This document shows positions 26,860 through 36,548 of a stretch of 64,000 nucleotides of DNA, in pieces. Source of the DNA: Variovorax paradoxus (GTDB taxonomy: Bacteria; Pseudomonadota; Gammaproteobacteria; Burkholderiales; Burkholderiaceae_C). The stretch is from NCBI RefSeq assembly GCF_029919115.1, contig NZ_CP123990.1, positions 4,552,501 through 4,616,500 on the forward strand, written 5' to 3'. The notes beneath the pieces were generated by a model that was given only the letters and a program-made list of their open reading frames with translations, did not search any database and was not told the origin of the DNA. The first letter of the stretch is position 1, and each line of letters starts with the position of its first letter. A program made the position numbers and the translations under genes.

Positions 26860-27795
26860 CTAAGCCGCTTTGTCGAATTCGTGGATGCGCATCGCTACTG
26901 TGTGCGGACGGCCCTTTGTGTTCTCGTAGATCCGCCAGGCATAAGAACCCACGATGCCTAGGCCGAAGAGGTTTACAGCGCCCAGGAAGACGATGGTCAG
27001 CATCGTCATGGCATAGCCGGGAACGGAGATGAAGCCTGTCAGTCTGCCAATCATGACGACGATACCCAGCAATCCTGCGAGCGCCGCGGTGGTCCCGCCC
27101 ACGCGCACCAATAGGCGGATCGGCAAGTCGGTGAACGAGAACACACTGTCCATCAGATAGTTGATCTTTTTACGGAGCGTCCACGCAGACTTGCCATGTT
27201 GGCGAGTCTGGCGAACATAGTGAATAAGCTTGCGTCGAAAGCCGAGCCAGAAGAGTTGCGCAATCAGCGAGCTGTGGCGCTCATCGAGTTGCAGCAGCGA
27301 ATCTCTGAAGACCCGGTTACAGCCGAACACGTCCACGCCGCCGGGTGGAACATCGGGTACCACATATTTTCTGTAAAGCGCCCAAAAGAGCTGGGCTGGC
27401 AGGCGGCTCAGCAAGGGATCTTCGCGGCCGCTGCGCGTGCCGACCACGACGTCGACTGGCTCGCCACGTAGCGCGCGGTCCATTTGGAGCACTAATTCTG
27501 GTGGCTCCTGGAGGTCGGCCGCCATCACCGCATAGCGTTCACTCTCGCACAGTTCGAGCCCCGCGCGGATGGCGGAGAACGAGCCGAAGTTGCGCGATAG
27601 GAGCATCAGCCTGGAAGGGAAGGGCTGCGAGGGTAGTGCATCTCGCAGCAATTCATAGCAACGGTCCGGACTGCCGTCGATGACAAACACTGCTTGCATT
27701 TGTCCGTCCAGCTGTCTATGCAGCATCGCCACGGCGCGCAGCAAGTCCGGTATGGAACCTTCATTCCGGTAGACCGGGATCACGAGCGTCAGCAC
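26860..27795 (-). CDS. GT2 glycosyltransferase, GtrB/ArnC-like
   Basis: 311 residues with a GTG start 9 bases after the aminotransferase stop. The GT2 domain has [43 protein letters not shown] and the [11 protein letters not shown] motif typical of polyprenyl-phosphate sugar synthases. Two C-terminal helices ([18 protein letters not shown] and [19 protein letters not shown]) and the [13 protein letters not shown] tail complete the GtrB/ArnC pattern. Being enclosed by fdtB and fdtD, it probably transfers Fuc3NAc (or Qui3NAc) onto undecaprenyl phosphate for flipping by the adjacent GtrA. Confidence 0.85.
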   Translation of the reverse strand: MLTLVIPVYRNEGSIPDLLRAVAMLHRQLDGQMQAVFVIDGSPDRCYELLRDALPSQPFPSRLMLLSRNFGSFSAIRAGLELCESERYAVMAADLQEPPELVLQMDRALRGEPVDVVVGTRSGREDPLLSRLPAQLFWALYRKYVVPDVPPGGVDVFGCNRVFRDSLLQLDERHSSLIAQLFWLGFRRKLIHYVRQTRQHGKSAWTLRKKINYLMDSVFSFTDLPIRLLVRVGGTTAALAGLLGIVVMIGRLTGFISVPGYAMTMLTIVFLGAVNLFGLGIVGSYAWRIYENTKGRPHTVAMRIHEFDKAA

Positions 27796-27804
27796 GGCGC
27801 GACC

Positions 27805-28896
27805 TCAGCGTTGGAAGTATGAGCGGACGGCGCGAATGACTTCGTCCACCTCTTGCGCAGATAGGCCCGGGAAGCAAGGGAGCGAAACGAGCAAATCGCA
27901 GGTCCGCTCGGTTTGCGTGAGCGAAATGGTCGTGCTTGTCAGATCGTAGGCCGTCTGGCGATGGTCGGGCAGCGGGTAATGAACGTCGGTTCCGACATGG
28001 TGCGATCGCAGATGCGCGCGGAAATCCTCACGCGACTCGACCCGGACTACATAGAGATGCGCAACGTAGTCTTCACCGGTCGACGGCGGAAGCACCAGCG
28101 GCAGATCGGCAAATGCAGCGTTGTACCTGGTCGCGATATCTCGCCTCATCGAATTCCATCCGTCCAGCTTCGGGAGCTTTTCGCGGAGCACAGCAGCCTG
28201 CATTTCATCGAGGCGACTGTTGCGACCGTTAGGTGTGGCGACGTGATACTTGGTCGACCAACCATACTGCCGCAAGGTTCGCACCGTGGCTGCAAGTTTC
28301 GCGTCATTGCAGACAATGCCGCCGCCGTCGCCAAGCGCGCCGAGGTTTTTGGTTGGATAGAAGCTAAAACAGCCGATGTCGCCGATGCTTCCTGCGCGGC
28401 GCGGGCCGCGCATGGCCCCATGTGCCTGTGCGCAGTCTTCGATGACGGCCGCGCCTGCCGCATGACACAGCTTCGCGAGCTCTTCAATCTCCGCCAGCTG
28501 GCCATACAGATGCGTCACGATCACGGCTTTGGGCCGCCGCGTGAGCGCCTCGGATAGCGAGCGTGCTGACATATTCAACGATGCCTCGTCGACGTCGACA
28601 TACAGGGGCGTCGCGCCAATGGCAAGAATAGCGGTGCTGCTGTAGAAACCGGCGTTGGCCACGCATGCGACCTTGTCGCCGGCGGACACGCCCAGCGCGC
28701 GCAAGGCCAACTCCAGCGCATCGGTGCCATTGGCTAGCGAAACGCACTCATTGACGCCGTTGTAATCGGCAAATTCGCGCTCGAACGCTGTGACTTCGCT
28801 GCCGAGGACGTACCAGTTGCTATCGACGACACGTTGAACAACGGACGCCAGGTCCAAACCCGCATTGGCCGCGGCGGCAGAGAACAACGGAATCAT
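27805..28896 (-). CDS. fdtB: dTDP-3-amino-3,6-dideoxyhexose transaminase (FdtB/QdtB-like)
   Basis: 363 residues from the ATG at 28894-28896, preceded by GAAGGTGA; the longer frame to 28980 starts badly. DegT/DnrJ/EryC1/StrS fold: SNWYVLGSEVTAFEREFA, VSLANGTDALELALRALG, VIEDCAQAHGA and PLP Lys183 in FSFYPTKNLGALGDGG, the version typical of FdtB/QdtB 3-aminotransferases (WecE and Per have different contexts). It aminates C3 of the keto-sugar made by the isomerase domain at 25910. The neighbours make a compact cassette. Confidence 0.87.
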   Translation of the reverse strand: MIPLFSAAAANAGLDLASVVQRVVDSNWYVLGSEVTAFEREFADYNGVNECVSLANGTDALELALRALGVSAGDKVACVANAGFYSSTAILAIGATPLYVDVDEASLNMSARSLSEALTRRPKAVIVTHLYGQLAEIEELAKLCHAAGAAVIEDCAQAHGAMRGPRRAGSIGDIGCFSFYPTKNLGALGDGGGIVCNDAKLAATVRTLRQYGWSTKYHVATPNGRNSRLDEMQAAVLREKLPKLDGWNSMRRDIATRYNAAFADLPLVLPPSTGEDYVAHLYVVRVESREDFRAHLRSHHVGTDVHYPLPDHRQTAYDLTSTTISLTQTERTCDLLVSLPCFPGLSAQEVDEVIRAVRSYFQR

Positions 28897-28936
28897 TTTT
28901 TCACCTTCATCACTAGAACAGGGCTGCGTCCCCGGA

Positions 28937-30256
28937 TTAAACGGCAGCTTGGCCATGCCCTTGAAATAGCTGAAGCGCATCCGCGATTTCGTCGGACATC
29001 ATCAGGGCTGGTGATGCGCCCCATCGGTGAAGCGTTGAGACCAACGTGCCGACCATCGAAAGGACCGGCTGTGCGGCTGCTGCGTTGACCGATAGGTTCG
29101 CCAGCTCGCGGGCATAGTTGGGTGCGCTGAATGTGCGCTCGGCCCAGACTTGTCCACGATGCGCCATCGCCTGGCGTGTCGCTGCATTGCCGCAGAGTTC
29201 TTCCAGTACTTCGGTCAACTCCGCGACTTCATTGAATGGAGAAATCTTTCTCACGCAGTCATCAGGCAATTCACTGTAAAAAGCTGCGTCCATCACGATT
29301 ACTGCCTTGCCATACAGCAGTCCCTCGATCGTCGTCGCTGATGCGGCCTCCAAGCTCGGCCAGCGCAAGCAGCAGGCGATATCCGCCTCGTTCATCGCCT
29401 GCTGTAGCGCGGCATCGTCGGCTTCACCCGAAATGACGAGGTGAACACCCAGATCGCGTGCGAGTCTGCTAAGGCTTTGTTCGACCTGCGGGCCGATCAG
29501 TCCGCACAGTCTGTAGGAAACCGTATCTCTGAGCAATGCGCTCGATCCGATGGCACGAATGACCGAGTCGACCCGCTTGTTGGGGTTGACGTGGCCGACC
29601 GTGAGAATATTGACGCGACTCTTTTGCGGAGGCGGCGATGCAGCTAGGCTCATGGCACTTGTGCAGGAGGGCGCGTCGTAGGGAAGTGGAACAACGCGCA
29701 ATGGGCCCGCGCATGATTGCGCAACGCGCGCCATGCCCCAATGGCTGTGCGACACCACAGCTAGGGCCATCGAGCAGATCCATTCCGTCATCGGACAGGA
29801 CTGGGTCGCCATTTCAATGAAGCTCTCGGCAGTGTTGGCCTTGTAAAACGTCTCGGCAAGCTCTTCGCCATACCAGTCCGCGAGAATCGCTTCGGCTTCT
29901 GCGCGGCGTCCTTCGGCCCACTCGGAGAAGAGGTGGGTGACCATGAAGTCGTGGAGGCAAACGATCCCTGGGTGCGTGGCGAGCCAATGCAGTCCGCCGC
30001 AATGGAAGCTGTAGTTGTTGCCGATCTGGTAGATGAGTGCATCCGCACTGCTAATGGCTGCCTCGACCGCGACGGTTTGCGTCCAGTCGATCAACTCGGT
30101 ATCGCAGGCATGCGCGGGCTTGTCCAATCGCTGCTCATGCTCGGTACGCACAACCACGACCGAATCACCTTGTGCCATCAGCGCGCGAACGATCAGAACC
30201 GTGACTCGGCCAATCGCCGAGTTGGTCGCCATGGGGCTGAAGAAGACGAACTTCAT
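28937..30256 (-). CDS. GT4 family glycosyltransferase
   Basis: 439 residues from the ATG overlapping the stop of the next upstream gene. GT-B fold: the N-terminal Gly-rich start FFSPMATNSAIGRVTVLIVRAL, the donor-domain entry VNILTVGHVNPNKRVDSVIRAI, and the nucleotide-binding ADIACCLRWPSLEAASATTIEGLLYGKAVIV, where the family's ExxGxxxxEAM is represented by EAASATTIEGLL. It belongs to the row of three GT4 genes behind per. Probable role: a GDP-perosamine or mannose-type transferase. Donor unproven. Confidence 0.8.
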   Translation of the reverse strand: MKFVFFSPMATNSAIGRVTVLIVRALMAQGDSVVVVRTEHEQRLDKPAHACDTELIDWTQTVAVEAAISSADALIYQIGNNYSFHCGGLHWLATHPGIVCLHDFMVTHLFSEWAEGRRAEAEAILADWYGEELAETFYKANTAESFIEMATQSCPMTEWICSMALAVVSHSHWGMARVAQSCAGPLRVVPLPYDAPSCTSAMSLAASPPPQKSRVNILTVGHVNPNKRVDSVIRAIGSSALLRDTVSYRLCGLIGPQVEQSLSRLARDLGVHLVISGEADDAALQQAMNEADIACCLRWPSLEAASATTIEGLLYGKAVIVMDAAFYSELPDDCVRKISPFNEVAELTEVLEELCGNAATRQAMAHRGQVWAERTFSAPNYARELANLSVNAAAAQPVLSMVGTLVSTLHRWGASPALMMSDEIADALQLFQGHGQAAV

Positions 30257-31290
30257 GTCAGGAGCGCCTGGACCGTGGCAGGCCAAGTGATGCGGTATTG
30301 AACCCAGAGAGCCTTGGCAGCGGCGCCCATTTCGCGCGTGCGTTTCGCATTTGCGTAGACATTGCTCATCGCATCGGCCAGCGCCTTCGCGTCTGGCTCG
30401 GCCACCCAGCCGGTCTTGTCGTTCTTTGCGAGGCCGAGCACACCGCCGCTGTCAGTGGTGCTGATCAGGGGTTTTTTCGCCGTTGCGGCTTCCATGGCCA
30501 CGTAGCTAAACGACTCTTCATCGAAGGGCAGCGACGCGACCGCCGAGGCGCCGTTGATGTAGGCGGCGTATTCGCTGCGCGCGAGGAATCTCAGGTCCAA
30601 CCGCACGCGGTCCTGCAGGCCTAGTCGTTCAGTCACGCGGCGAAGTTTTTCGGCATCGGCCGGCGAGTCCGGCGGGCCGGCGATGACAAGGCGCACAGTG
30701 CCAGGGCAGAGCGCGAGTGCCTCCAGCAGCAGATGCTGCCGTTTTGCATCGTTCACCCTTCCACCCGCAAAGATGTAGCCCTCATCGCGGCCACCCGTGA
30801 AAATCTCGGGATCGTTGATAGGCGCGCGCAGCACCTCCGATGAGAAGCCGTTGTAGTGCTTGAGCCGTTTTTGCGTGACATCCGAAATAGCGAAGATGCG
30901 CCGTGCATCGCGAAAGCATTCGTCGTCCGCGTTCTTGATCACGCGGCGAATATCGGCGCCGAGTTCTCCGGGTGGCAAATTCGATTGCTGCGCATCGTAG
31001 AGGTCGTAGGCCTGACGGTACTGGTGAACCAGCCACAAGGTCTTGCGCGCGTGAGGGATCAGGTAGGCGGGAAACTTCAGTGCAATTACATGGTCGACGT
31101 TCTGCAACTCGAAAGCGCGGGCCATCAACATTTGCGATGGGATGCGCATCGCCGGTTCCCATTGAAATGGAATTCGAAGTACTTCGACCTCGTGGCCGGC
31201 CAAGGCCACGTTTCGCTTCAGGTGTTCGGCCATGGCTTCGGCACCGCCGGAGACGAAGGGCGCCATGTTGTTGACGATGAGAACCCTCAT
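30253..31290 (-). CDS. GT4 family glycosyltransferase
   Basis: 345 residues from the ATG at 31288-31290. It begins MRVLIVNNMAPFVSGGAEAM, the acceptor-domain start of GT4 enzymes, then shows EGYIFAGGRVNDAKRQHLLLEAL and SAVASLPFDEESFSYVAMEAATAKKPLI, equivalent to the ExxGxxxxEA donor site. The middle and end resemble the product of the next gene upstream (31287-32321) in SDVTQKRLKHYNGFSSEVLRAPI and DSGGVLGLAKN, so the two may be a tandem duplication. ATGA overlaps join it to both neighbours. Confidence 0.82.
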   Translation of the reverse strand: MRVLIVNNMAPFVSGGAEAMAEHLKRNVALAGHEVEVLRIPFQWEPAMRIPSQMLMARAFELQNVDHVIALKFPAYLIPHARKTLWLVHQYRQAYDLYDAQQSNLPPGELGADIRRVIKNADDECFRDARRIFAISDVTQKRLKHYNGFSSEVLRAPINDPEIFTGGRDEGYIFAGGRVNDAKRQHLLLEALALCPGTVRLVIAGPPDSPADAEKLRRVTERLGLQDRVRLDLRFLARSEYAAYINGASAVASLPFDEESFSYVAMEAATAKKPLISTTDSGGVLGLAKNDKTGWVAEPDAKALADAMSNVYANAKRTREMGAAAKALWVQYRITWPATVQALLT

Positions 31291-32321
31291 GCCAAGAGCC
31301 TTTGCAGGACGTGAGCCCAATCGATCTTCAGTTCGCCGATGCGCGCGTTGGCGTTGAGCCCCATGCGTCGAGATGCTTCCTTGTCCGTGTAGAGGCGGTC
31401 CATGGCCAGCGCGACGGCCTCGGGCTGCGGTTCGGTAATCAGTCCGTTTATGTCGTTCAACACGAACTCGAGCGGGCCACCGGAATCCGTGGTGGTCAGG
31501 ATCGGCTTGGCCGCGTGCGCAGCCTCCAGCGTCGGATACCCGTAGGAGTCCTCGTCCACAGGCACATAGGCGGCCGCCAGGCAGTCCGCCAGGTGATCAA
31601 TCTTTTCTTCCTGGCTGATCCAACGGTGATCCAGTGCGATCCGGTCCGCGACGCCGGCTTCCTCAGCCGCACGTGCCAGCGCGCCGACATAGTCCGAATC
31701 CGACGCCGCGCCGCAAAGACGCAGCCGAACCGGCGTGCGGCAATACTTCAGACTCTCGACTAGCAGGTGCTGTCGCTTGTGGTGTTCGATTCGGCAGATG
31801 CATACGATCTCATCGTTCATCGTGCGGTGGTGAAAACGCTCTGCGCCCAGCACTGGCGGATAGAGCGGTTCGCTATCGATGTCGTTGTAGCGTCGAAGTC
31901 TGTCTGAGACCACCTGGGAGTTCGAGAACACCTTCTTCGCTTCGCGTAGCGCCGCGGTGTCTGCAGTGCGCAGCGCATCGCGAATGCCCCGATGCGCTGA
32001 ATCTGCGGGAAAGCCTCTGTATTCGCTGTCCCATAAATCGTAGAACGGACGCAGATGGTGAATAAACCAGATGATTTTGTGCGGGTGCCGAATCAGGTGC
32101 GATTGCGGCCTGAAGCAAATGATCCGGTCGGCGGCTGCAAGGTCCACAAAGCGGAACGCCGCCATCTGCTTAAACAGCAGTTCGGGGGCGTCCACCTCGG
32201 GAAGATAAACGCGCTCTACCTCATGCCCTGCACCCAGCAGCGCGAGCTCGAGCCATTCGACGATGTTCCGGTAACCGCCATTCACGAACGGAACAAACGA
32301 AGAACAGAGCGCGATTTTCAT
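31287..32321 (-). CDS. GT4 family glycosyltransferase
   Basis: 344 residues from the ATG at 32319-32321; the frame continues upstream only as read-through of the per gene in another frame. It opens IALCSSFVPFVNGGYRNIVEWL and has NDEIVCICRIEHHKRQHLLVESL, AAAYVPVDEDSYGYPTLEAAHAAKPILTTTDSGGP for the donor site, and a helical end. Similarity to the adjacent GT4 suggests a common ancestor with different linkage specificity. It directly follows GDP-perosamine synthase. Confidence 0.82.
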   Translation of the reverse strand: MKIALCSSFVPFVNGGYRNIVEWLELALLGAGHEVERVYLPEVDAPELLFKQMAAFRFVDLAAADRIICFRPQSHLIRHPHKIIWFIHHLRPFYDLWDSEYRGFPADSAHRGIRDALRTADTAALREAKKVFSNSQVVSDRLRRYNDIDSEPLYPPVLGAERFHHRTMNDEIVCICRIEHHKRQHLLVESLKYCRTPVRLRLCGAASDSDYVGALARAAEEAGVADRIALDHRWISQEEKIDHLADCLAAAYVPVDEDSYGYPTLEAAHAAKPILTTTDSGGPLEFVLNDINGLITEPQPEAVALAMDRLYTDKEASRRMGLNANARIGELKIDWAHVLQRLLA

Positions 32322-33421
32322 CGTCCGAGCGCGCCCGTAATAGCTGCAGCAACGCGAGCGATGTCGTCGCGGGACAGGTATTGGTGGGTCGGCAAGTTCA
32401 GTCCGCGCTGCGCCCACTCGTCGGCCACGGGGTAGGCCGTGTCTTCCTTGTAGGGAGGCAACACGTGCATGGGATAGAACACCGGACGGGTCTCGATGCC
32501 GGCTTCGTCGAGCGCGTGCATGAGTGCGTCGCGCTGAACTCCATCGCCGCTGCGCAGGAACACGGTGTACATCCAATAGACGTGGTGCATGCCTGCCTGT
32601 GTTGTCGGTAAGACGAGCAAGTCTTTCAGCGGGCTTAGCGCCTCGTCGTACATTCTTGCGAGTTCCTGGCGTTCCTTCAGAGAAGCGTCGACGGTTTCCA
32701 TTTGCGCCAAGCCGATCGCGGCCTGGATGTTAGTCATGCGGTAGTTGTAGCCGATTACCGGGAACCAGTAGCGGCGCTTTGGATCGACGCCTTGGCCGCG
32801 ATACAGCCGCAACTTGGCTGCGAGCGCGTCGTCGTTCGTGGTGACCATGCCGCCTTCACCGGTTGTCACGATCTTGTTGCCGAAGAAGCTGAAAGTCGCG
32901 CATTCGCCGATGCTGCCGACGCGCTTGCCGTTCACTTCGGCGCCGTGCGCCTCTGCCGCGTCCTCCAGGACCCAGAGGCCGTGCTTCTTCGCAATAGCTG
33001 CGAGTGGGTCCATGTCGGCGGGGTGGCCGTAAAGGTGCACTGGAATGATGCCGCGCGTGCGCGGCGTGATCATCTTTTCGACCTGTTTTGGGTCGATATT
33101 CATCGTGTGGGCACAGACATCGACCAGCACGGGAACGGCGCCGCAATAACGCACGGCGTTAGCCGTTGCGATGTAGGTCACCGTCGGAATGATGACCTCG
33201 TCCCCGGGCTGCAGGTCAAGAGCTACGAGTGCAAGGTGCAATGCCGTCGTGCCGTTGTTGGCGGCGACCGCGTGCTTGACTCCGCAGAACGCGGCGAAGG
33301 CCTCCTCGAACGCACCGATGTATTTGCCGTTGGAGGAAATCCAATTGGTGTCGAGGCAATCGAGGACATATTTGCGCTCGTTGCCTTCGAGTTTGGGATG
33401 AGCAACGGAGATGCGATTCAT
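32318..33421 (-). CDS. per: GDP-perosamine synthase
   Basis: 367 residues, start preceded by AAGGA. Strongly like Per of Caulobacter and RfbE of Escherichia/Vibrio: ISVAHPKLEGNERKYVLDCL, TNWISSNGKYIGAFE, NNGTTALHLALVALDLQPGD, VLEDAAEAHGAEVNGKRVGS, PLP Lys183 in FSFFGNKIVTTGEGGM, and RGQGVDPKRRYWFPVIGYNYRM. It aminates GDP-4-keto-6-deoxy-D-mannose, the Gmd product, to GDP-D-perosamine in the cytoplasm. Gmd and ManC are both in the locus. Confidence 0.94.
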   Translation of the reverse strand: MNRISVAHPKLEGNERKYVLDCLDTNWISSNGKYIGAFEEAFAAFCGVKHAVAANNGTTALHLALVALDLQPGDEVIIPTVTYIATANAVRYCGAVPVLVDVCAHTMNIDPKQVEKMITPRTRGIIPVHLYGHPADMDPLAAIAKKHGLWVLEDAAEAHGAEVNGKRVGSIGECATFSFFGNKIVTTGEGGMVTTNDDALAAKLRLYRGQGVDPKRRYWFPVIGYNYRMTNIQAAIGLAQMETVDASLKERQELARMYDEALSPLKDLLVLPTTQAGMHHVYWMYTVFLRSGDGVQRDALMHALDEAGIETRPVFYPMHVLPPYKEDTAYPVADEWAQRGLNLPTHQYLSRDDIARVAAAITGALGR

Positions 33422-34059
33422 TTATCCTTGTCCTTTTTCTGAAGATTTTTAGCCGGTATGCCGGCGATTCTGGATTGGTCGGGGATGTCCGAAATGATGA
33501 CCGAGCCGGCACCTGCCACGACGTCGGCACCGATGGACACGCCGGGAATCAACTTACAGCCAATCCCTAGGAACACGCGAGGGCCGAGCGTGACATTGCC
33601 CGCGAGACCGCAGTGCGGGGCAACGTGGGCGGCTTCGCCGATCCGGCCATCGTGATCGATACTGGCCGACGTATTGACGATGACGAGGTCACCGATGCAA
33701 GTGTCTGCATTGACGACGGCGCCTGCCATGATCGCAATGCCGCAACCGAGCCGAGCCGTAGGCGAAACCGCTGCCGTCGGACTGATGGCATTGACCAGTT
33801 CATAGCCCAGGCCTTTTGCCAAGGCGCCGAGGCGCTGGCGAAGCGCATTTGAGCCGACGGCAATAAACGCCGAGGCATAGCCAGCGCGACGAAGCTCCTC
33901 CAAGTGCGCATCGCCCTGAAGTACAGACACGCCAAGGCAACTGCTTTCGCTGCCCTCTGCACCGATGCAGAAAGCCACGGGCTTATTCATGGCTCGCAAC
34001 AACTCGATGCAGACCTTGGCGTGTCCGCCGGCTCCGACGATGACGACGCCCAAAGTCAT
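33418..34059 (-). CDS. perB: GDP-perosamine N-acyltransferase (PerB/NeuD-like)
   Basis: 213 residues from the ATG at 34057-34059. N-terminal Rossmann part VVIVGAGGHAKVCIELL, then hexapeptide left-handed helix with ISPTAAVSPTARLGCGIAIMAGAVVNAD, NTSASIDHDGRIGEAAHVAPHCGLAG and a terminal VIISDIPDQSRIAGIPAKN. The His of IDHD and the next His correspond to the catalytic histidine region in PglD/PerB. Gene order perB-per joined by an ATGA overlap supports acylation of perosamine. The acyl group (acetyl, formyl needs another fold) is most likely acetyl. Confidence 0.86.
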   Translation of the reverse strand: MTLGVVIVGAGGHAKVCIELLRAMNKPVAFCIGAEGSESSCLGVSVLQGDAHLEELRRAGYASAFIAVGSNALRQRLGALAKGLGYELVNAISPTAAVSPTARLGCGIAIMAGAVVNADTCIGDLVIVNTSASIDHDGRIGEAAHVAPHCGLAGNVTLGPRVFLGIGCKLIPGVSIGADVVAGAGSVIISDIPDQSRIAGIPAKNLQKKDKDK

Positions 34060-35027
34060 CGTTCGCCTCGCGCCCGCGCCCACGCAGGAGAATCCGGTCG
34101 AGCAAAAAGCAGGCTGACCGCTTTCGTCTGCTCCACCGTGGGGCTGGCGCCTTCGTGCAATGTGCCGGAGGCGGAATCGATCCCGGCGTACTGAAAGCCG
34201 CGATCAGTGAAGAAACCGAGCAATTTATTGCTTGAGTCACCCGTCTCACTTGGCTGGCGTGCGCCTAATTCGACGACTACAGCAATATTCCGGTTGAATG
34301 CGATGGATCGAGACGCACCTTCGAGCACATGCAGTCCGGCGTTGCTCGAATCAATCACGATGAGGTCGGCGCGACCGTTGTCGCCAAGGATGTCGTCGAT
34401 CCGCAGTGGACCGCGTATGGACGCGTGTGTCGCAGACAGCGGCGCGAACGCCACAACACGTCCTTGCCCGTTTAGTGCAAGGTGTGCTGCCAGCGCATTT
34501 GCTCCCACGCCAGCCCCGACATTCACAAAGGTGTCACCTGGAACCAGTAACTTCTGCATCAGCTGCTGCACGCCAGCAAGCTGTTCGCCAGATTGCGTTC
34601 GCAAGGCTTCCAACGCGGGGGAGGTTGCCCTCTGAGAGGATTTGAACGCTTTGAGGAGGGTGGCAGTGTGCGTCGCCAGCAAGCGCTCCGTCGACTGGCG
34701 CTGCAGGCGCGCGTGGTGTTCGAGTTCCTTGACCGTTCGCAGATGAGCCTGTTGGATCTCCTGCTGGAGAACAACGGTGAAGTACGCACGGAGCCTGAAG
34801 GCGATGGGGCGAGCAAAGGGTTTCACCGCGCGATAGCAAAGGCGCGCAATCCGTCTGATCGCAGCTTTGACTTTTCTTCGCAGTGGTATGGCGATCAATG
34901 GTAGTTCGAGCTGGGGCCCGGCCGCACTCAGCCCCTGCCGCCCCTTGAGAGCAGTCGTCTTGGTTGAGGAAGACAGCGCGACACGTATGTCCACCCCGGG
35001 TCGCGCTGTCTTTTGTGTTGAATCCAT
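34056..35027 (-). CDS. FkbM-like methyltransferase-fold protein with coiled coil
   Basis: 323 residues. Residues 90-160 are highly charged helix (QQEIQQAHLRTVKELEHHA), likely coiled coil. From about residue 165 there is a SAM-type Rossmann fold: PGDTFVNVGAGVGANALAAH, RVVAFAPLSATHASI, LIVIDSSNAGLHVLEGAS, then IAVVVELG. The order resembles FkbM methyltransferases, although the usual E/D-P-N motif after strand 2 is APLS here, so activity is uncertain. It is placed between gmd and perB, suggesting action on a perosamine-containing glycan, for example chain-end methylation. Confidence 0.6.
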   Translation of the reverse strand: MDSTQKTARPGVDIRVALSSSTKTTALKGRQGLSAAGPQLELPLIAIPLRRKVKAAIRRIARLCYRAVKPFARPIAFRLRAYFTVVLQQEIQQAHLRTVKELEHHARLQRQSTERLLATHTATLLKAFKSSQRATSPALEALRTQSGEQLAGVQQLMQKLLVPGDTFVNVGAGVGANALAAHLALNGQGRVVAFAPLSATHASIRGPLRIDDILGDNGRADLIVIDSSNAGLHVLEGASRSIAFNRNIAVVVELGARQPSETGDSSNKLLGFFTDRGFQYAGIDSASGTLHEGASPTVEQTKAVSLLFARPDSPAWARARGER

Positions 35028-35112
35028 CTAAGGGGCTTCCGCTAAAAAGGCAGGCCACGGTCCGAAGCCATGGACGCCCTGTCGTGATAAAGAAGCCGAG
35101 ACGTAGAAATGG

Positions 35113-35138
35113 CCGACCGAGGTCTGTGCCTCCGTCGG
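35113..35138 (-). terminator. Hairpin after gmd, possible partial terminator
   Basis: The two 10-base arms at 35113-35122 and 35129-35138 pair with one mismatch around a 6-base loop, in the 115-base gap after gmd. No run of U follows on the minus strand, so it may attenuate or stabilise rather than end transcription. Confidence 0.35.
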
Positions 35139-35142
35139 TGCT

Positions 35143-36548
<1,406 letters not shown>

